From assembly GCA_900548855.1 (NCBI GenBank), contig URMF01000025.1, positions 1-44,137 of the forward strand: DNA of 44,137 nt. Reading direction: 5' to 3'. Below the pieces are notes generated by a model that was given only the letters and a program-made list of their open reading frames with translations, was not told the origin of the DNA and did no database searches. Source of the stretch: an uncultured Eubacteriales bacterium (GTDB lineage: Bacteria; Bacillota; Clostridia; Lachnospirales; Lachnospiraceae). How positions within the stretch are numbered: the stretch's first letter is position 1; each line of letters opens with the position of its first letter. The position numbers were made by a program, and so were the translations under genes. This document shows, in pieces, positions 41,088-44,137 of the stretch.

Positions 41088-41984
41088 ATGAAGGGAATTA
41101 TTTTAGCGGGAGGTTCAGGGACAAGACTGTATCCCCTGACCATGGTAACCAGTAAGCAGTTATTACCGATTTATGACAAGCCGATGATTTATTATCCCAT
41201 GTCTGTTCTGATGAATGCAGGAATCCGGGAAATCCTGATAATTTCAACTCCGCAGGATACGCCTCGTTTCCAGGATTTGCTGGGAGATGGGCATCAGTTT
41301 GGTGTTGAGCTTACCTATGCAGTTCAGCCAAGCCCGGATGGATTGGCACAGGCATTTATTATAGGGGAGGAGTTCATCGGAAAGGATACCGTGGCAATGG
41401 TGTTAGGAGATAACATTTTTGCTGGACACGGTTTGAAGAAGCGCTTGAAGGCGGCAGTTGGAAATGCTGAGAATGGACAGGGTGCCACCGTGTTTGGCTA
41501 TTATGTAGATGACCCGGAGCGGTTTGGTATTGTGGAATTTGACTCGGAAGGAAAGGCGGTTTCCATTGAAGAGAAGCCTGAACATCCAAAGAGCAATTAT
41601 TGTGTGACGGGCTTATATTTCTATGATAACCGTGTGGTGGAATATGTAAAGAATTTGAAACCAAGTCCAAGAGGAGAGCTGGAAATAACAGACCTCAACC
41701 GTATATATCTTGAAGATAATGAATTAAATGTGGAACTGCTAGGACAGGGCTTCACATGGCTGGATACCGGAACCCATGAAAGTCTGGTGGAAGCCACTAA
41801 TTTTGTTAAGACCATGGAGACACACCAGCACCGTAAGATTGCCTGTTTAGAGGAGATTGCATACTTAAATGGATGGATTTCCAGAGAGGAGGTTCTTGAG
41901 GTTTATGAGCTCTTAAAGAAGAACCAGTACGGTCAGTATTTAAAGGATGTGCTGGATGGAAAATATCTTGATGTATTACATTAA
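41088..41984 (+). CDS. rmlA: glucose-1-phosphate thymidylyltransferase
   Basis: First enzyme of dTDP-rhamnose and dTDP-4-amino-sugar synthesis: glucose-1-phosphate plus dTTP gives dTDP-glucose. At 298 aa it has the usual length. The nucleotide site MKGIILAGGSGTRLYPLT, then SKQLLPIYDKPMIYYPMS, VQPSPDGLAQAFIIGEEFIG, LGDNIFAGHGL, EEKPEHPKSNYCVTGLYFYD and FTWLDTGTHESL are all typical of RmlA. A terminator lies before it, so it probably has its own promoter in the A/T-rich 41011-41070, where I see no clear -35/-10 pair. rmlB and rmlD follow. Confidence 0.95.
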   Translation: MKGIILAGGSGTRLYPLTMVTSKQLLPIYDKPMIYYPMSVLMNAGIREILIISTPQDTPRFQDLLGDGHQFGVELTYAVQPSPDGLAQAFIIGEEFIGKDTVAMVLGDNIFAGHGLKKRLKAAVGNAENGQGATVFGYYVDDPERFGIVEFDSEGKAVSIEEKPEHPKSNYCVTGLYFYDNRVVEYVKNLKPSPRGELEITDLNRIYLEDNELNVELLGQGFTWLDTGTHESLVEATNFVKTMETHQHRKIACLEEIAYLNGWISREEVLEVYELLKKNQYGQYLKDVLDGKYLDVLH

Positions 41985-42081
41985 GAGGATTTTTATTATA
42001 TGGATTAGGGTGTGAATCCTATTTATGAATAAAGAAACTGTAAACATGTTTAAAACAAGGAATAAGAAAAGGAGAAAAAGC

Positions 42082-43101
42082 ATGACAATTATTGTAACCG
42101 GTGGAGCCGGATTTATTGGGAGCAACTTTATTTTCTATATGTTAGATAAGTATCCGGATTACCGGATTATCTGTCTGGATTGTCTGACCTATGCAGGGAA
42201 TTTATCTACCCTTGCACCGGTAATGGATAATCCGAATTTCCGTTTTGTAAAGGAAAGTATTACAGACCGTGAAGCGGTCTATAAGCTGTTTGAGGAGGAG
42301 CATCCGGACATCGTGGTGAATTTTGCAGCAGAGAGCCATGTGGACCGTTCCATTGAGAATCCGGAGGTATTTTTGGATACGAATATTAAGGGAACGGCTG
42401 TATTGATGGACGCCTGCAGAAAATATGGCATTACACGTTATCATCAGGTATCTACAGATGAGGTATATGGCGATTTGCCTTTAGATCGTCCAGACCTTTT
42501 CTTTACGGAAGAAACCCCGATTCATACCAGCAGTCCTTACAGCTCATCCAAAGCCAGTGCAGATTTGCTGGTGCTGGCATATCACAGAACCTATGGATTG
42601 CCGGTAACAATCAGCCGATGCTCAAATAATTACGGACCTTATCATTTCCCGGAGAAGCTGATTCCGCTTATGATTGCCAATGCGTTAAATGACAAGCCGC
42701 TTCCGGTATACGGAAAGGGTGAAAATGTCCGCGACTGGCTGTATGTGGAGGACCACTGCAAAGCGATTGATTTGATTATTCACAAAGGCCGGGTCGGTGA
42801 GGTATATAATATTGGCGGGCATAACGAGATGAAAAATATTGATATTGTCAAGATTATCTGTAAAGAGCTTGGAAAACCGGAAAGTCTGATTACGTATGTG
42901 ACAGACCGTAAGGGGCATGATATGCGGTATGCCATTGACCCGACAAAGATTCATAATGAACTTGGCTGGCTGCCGGAGACAAAATTTGCAGATGGTATTA
43001 AAAAGACAATCCAGTGGTATCTTGACAATAAGGAGTGGTGGGAGACCATTATTTCAGGAGAGTACCAGAATTATTATGAAGAGATGTATGGAAACCGTTA
43101 G
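42082..43101 (+). CDS. rmlB: dTDP-glucose 4,6-dehydratase
   Basis: Converts dTDP-glucose to dTDP-4-keto-6-deoxyglucose with bound NAD+. This is the branch point that feeds both RmlC/RmlD (rhamnose) and WecE (Fuc4N). The extended SDR signatures are intact: IIVTGGAGFIGSNF at the NAD site, the catalytic STDEVYGDL near residue 125, and Tyr153/Lys157 in SPYSSSKAS. At 339 aa it is a standard RmlB. I start it at ATG 42082, seven nt after AAAAGGAG; an in-frame ATG at 42025 would add 19 lysine/asparagine-rich residues and has no ribosome binding site. A 272-bp palindromic element separates it from rmlD. Confidence 0.95.
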   Translation: MTIIVTGGAGFIGSNFIFYMLDKYPDYRIICLDCLTYAGNLSTLAPVMDNPNFRFVKESITDREAVYKLFEEEHPDIVVNFAAESHVDRSIENPEVFLDTNIKGTAVLMDACRKYGITRYHQVSTDEVYGDLPLDRPDLFFTEETPIHTSSPYSSSKASADLLVLAYHRTYGLPVTISRCSNNYGPYHFPEKLIPLMIANALNDKPLPVYGKGENVRDWLYVEDHCKAIDLIIHKGRVGEVYNIGGHNEMKNIDIVKIICKELGKPESLITYVTDRKGHDMRYAIDPTKIHNELGWLPETKFADGIKKTIQWYLDNKEWWETIISGEYQNYYEEMYGNR

Positions 43102-43417
43102 AGTAAGATTAGATATAGGCAATTGCGAAACTCAATTTTTGAAAGCCTGCGTTGTACAAATGTAACAAATATGTTTTTCGGACCGTTTGCACTTAATTGA
43201 GAATGCAGCAGTGCTAAGCAATGTAACACTCTGCACACCAAGTGTGCAGGTGTACTTTCGTACTAAGCTCGAAAAAACCTCGCTAAGTACTCAATGCAAG
43301 CACTGGCATTCTCAAATGTCCTACAAACATAAATTTGTTACATTTGCACAACTTACATTTTGAAATAATGAGTTTCGCAATTGTCTAGTAAGATTAGATA
43401 ATATGAAAGGTGATTGA
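43102..43417. other. 316-nt intergenic region between rmlB and rmlD
   Basis: There is no gene here. The region holds a MITE-like element (43116-43387) with 13-bp direct repeats on both sides (43103-43115 and 43388-43400), followed by the rmlD ribosome binding site (GAAAGGTG, near 43405-43412). I see no clear promoter. Confidence 0.8.
43116..43387. mobile_element. 272-bp MITE-like palindromic element
   Basis: The ends are inverted repeats: TAGGCAATTGCGAAACTCA (43116-43134) against the reverse complement of 43369-43387, 18 of 19 identical. The inverted pairing continues imperfectly inward (for example CAAATGTAACAAAT and TTGAGAATGC on both arms), and the centre has its own perfect 8-bp hairpin CTGCACAC/GTGTGCAG (43231-43249). 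GTAAGATTAGATA (13 bp) lies directly on both sides, like a target duplication. There is no transposase. It would fold into a long hairpin in the rml transcript. Confidence 0.75.
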
Positions 43418-44137
43418 ATGAAAGTATTAGTTACAGGCGTGGCGGGACAATTAGGTCATGATGTTATGAATGAGCTGGCAAAACAGGGAATTGAAGGGAT
43501 TGGAAGCGATATCGCAGATACCTATGCCGGCATACAGGATGGTACGGCAGTTACTACCATGAGGTATGTTTCCATTGATTTGACCGATTCGGAAGCGGTG
43601 GAAGCCAGGATTCTTTTTGAGCATCCGGATGCAATTATTCACTGTGCTGCATGGACTGCGGTGGATGCGGCAGAAGAGGAGGAAAATCAGGCAAAGGTCC
43701 GGAATATTAATTTTGGCGGTACAAAAAATGTCGCCAAGGTATGTGCGAAGCTGGATATTCCCATGATGTATCTATCCACGGATTATGTCTTTGACGGACA
43801 GGGAACCAGACCTTGGGAGCCGGACTGCCAGGATTACAAGCCGCTTAATGTGTATGGAAGTACGAAGCTTGCAGGTGAGCGGACTGTGGCAGCCAATCTG
43901 GAGAAATTCTTTATTGTACGGATTGCATGGGTATTTGGTGTAAATGGTAAGAATTTTATCAAAACCATGCTGAATGTGGGAAAGAATCACAGCCAGATTA
44001 AGGTGGTGAATGACCAGATTGGAACACCGACTTATACCTATGATTTGGCGAGGCTGCTGGTGGACATGATTCAGACAGATAAGTATGGATATTATCATGT
44101 AACGAATGAAGGCGGTTACATCAGCTGGTATGATTTT
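43418..44137 (+). CDS. rmlD: dTDP-4-dehydrorhamnose reductase (partial, runs off the window)
   Basis: Last step of dTDP-L-rhamnose synthesis, an NADPH-dependent reduction. The 240 residues in the window show the nucleotide site MKVLVTGVAGQLGHDVMNEL, HPDAIIHCAAWTAVDAAEEEE, YLSTDYVFDGQG and the catalytic Tyr146/Lys150 in LNVYGSTKLAGER, then RIAWVFGVNGKNF and NDQIGTPTYTYDLA. The full protein is usually about 280-300 aa, so roughly 40-60 residues lie beyond the right edge. The ribosome binding site is GAAAGGTG. No rmlC (epimerase) is found between rmlA and here, so it must be elsewhere. Confidence 0.93.
   Translation, partial: MKVLVTGVAGQLGHDVMNELAKQGIEGIGSDIADTYAGIQDGTAVTTMRYVSIDLTDSEAVEARILFEHPDAIIHCAAWTAVDAAEEEENQAKVRNINFGGTKNVAKVCAKLDIPMMYLSTDYVFDGQGTRPWEPDCQDYKPLNVYGSTKLAGERTVAANLEKFFIVRIAWVFGVNGKNFIKTMLNVGKNHSQIKVVNDQIGTPTYTYDLARLLVDMIQTDKYGYYHVTNEGGYISWYDF

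Noticed and set aside
1..44137. CRISPR arrays, tRNA or rRNA genes, complete insertion sequences
   Set aside because: I saw no regularly spaced repeats with spacers, no tRNA-like cloverleaf regions and no transposase genes; the only tandem repeat is the coding 21-bp array at 15.75 kb.

Overview
The window reads as a low-GC Gram-positive chromosome segment, most likely from a gut Clostridia/Lachnospiraceae-type bacterium. The basis is strong AGGAGG-type ribosome binding sites, Gram-positive wall enzymes (GH25 lysozyme with wall-binding repeats, TarI/TarJ, TagF-like polymerases, TagG/TagH exporter) and A/T-rich codon use. This assignment is inference, because no rRNA or other species marker is present. 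Almost the whole window is one large cell-surface glycopolymer locus.

Layout. 0-4.1 kb: the 3' tip of an unknown upstream gene, a YegS-type lipid kinase, phosphoglucosamine mutase (glmM) and a secreted GH25 lysozyme. 4.1-15.6 kb: a teichoic-acid-like operon. It has a WbaP-type phosphoglycosyl transferase, three CDP-polyol phosphotransferase (TagF/TarL superfamily) proteins, a GT2, a two-component ABC exporter (TagG/TagH-like), TarI, TarJ and a UDP-glucose dehydrogenase. 15.7-16.2 kb: a heptad-repeat coiled-coil protein and a terminator. 16.4-20.1 kb: a leftward pair (an FkbM methyltransferase with an apparent N-terminal frameshift, and a GT2-GT4 fusion). 20.1-20.84 kb: a small tyrosine recombinase gene and an outward-facing extended -10 promoter, enclosed by 25-bp inverted sites. 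20.9-27.4 kb: a rightward operon (TupA-like ATP-grasp, three-domain glycosyltransferase, two acyltransferase-3 proteins). 27.4-29.2 kb: a leftward GT-C-like membrane protein. 29.3-38.0 kb: an ATP-grasp, a decayed acyltransferase gene, a formyltransferase/pyruvyltransferase fusion, a GtrB-like GT2, an acyltransferase/GT-C fusion and a flippase carrying a G8-T-G8 tract. 38.1-41.0 kb: a second coiled-coil protein, a WecE-type aminotransferase and a MerR-methyltransferase fusion. 41.1-44.1 kb: rmlA, rmlB, a 272-bp palindromic MITE-like element, and rmlD running off the right edge.

How it works together (inference): TarI/TarJ would supply a CDP-polyol (probably CDP-ribitol), Ugd UDP-glucuronate, RmlA/B/D dTDP-rhamnose (rmlC is not in the window) and WecE a dTDP-4-amino-4,6-dideoxyhexose. 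The WbaP-like enzyme would start the chain on undecaprenyl phosphate, the TagF-like enzymes and GTs would extend it, and TagG/TagH would export it. A GtrB-like GT, a flippase and GT-C proteins look like an outside-the-cell decoration system. Acyl, formyl, pyruvyl and methyl transferases add non-sugar groups.

The most interesting feature is the 20.1-20.84 kb segment. It has the architecture of a self-contained invertible promoter switch that would choose between two divergent glycosyltransferase operons: rightward (on as assembled) or leftward (apparently off as assembled, and carrying a frameshift).
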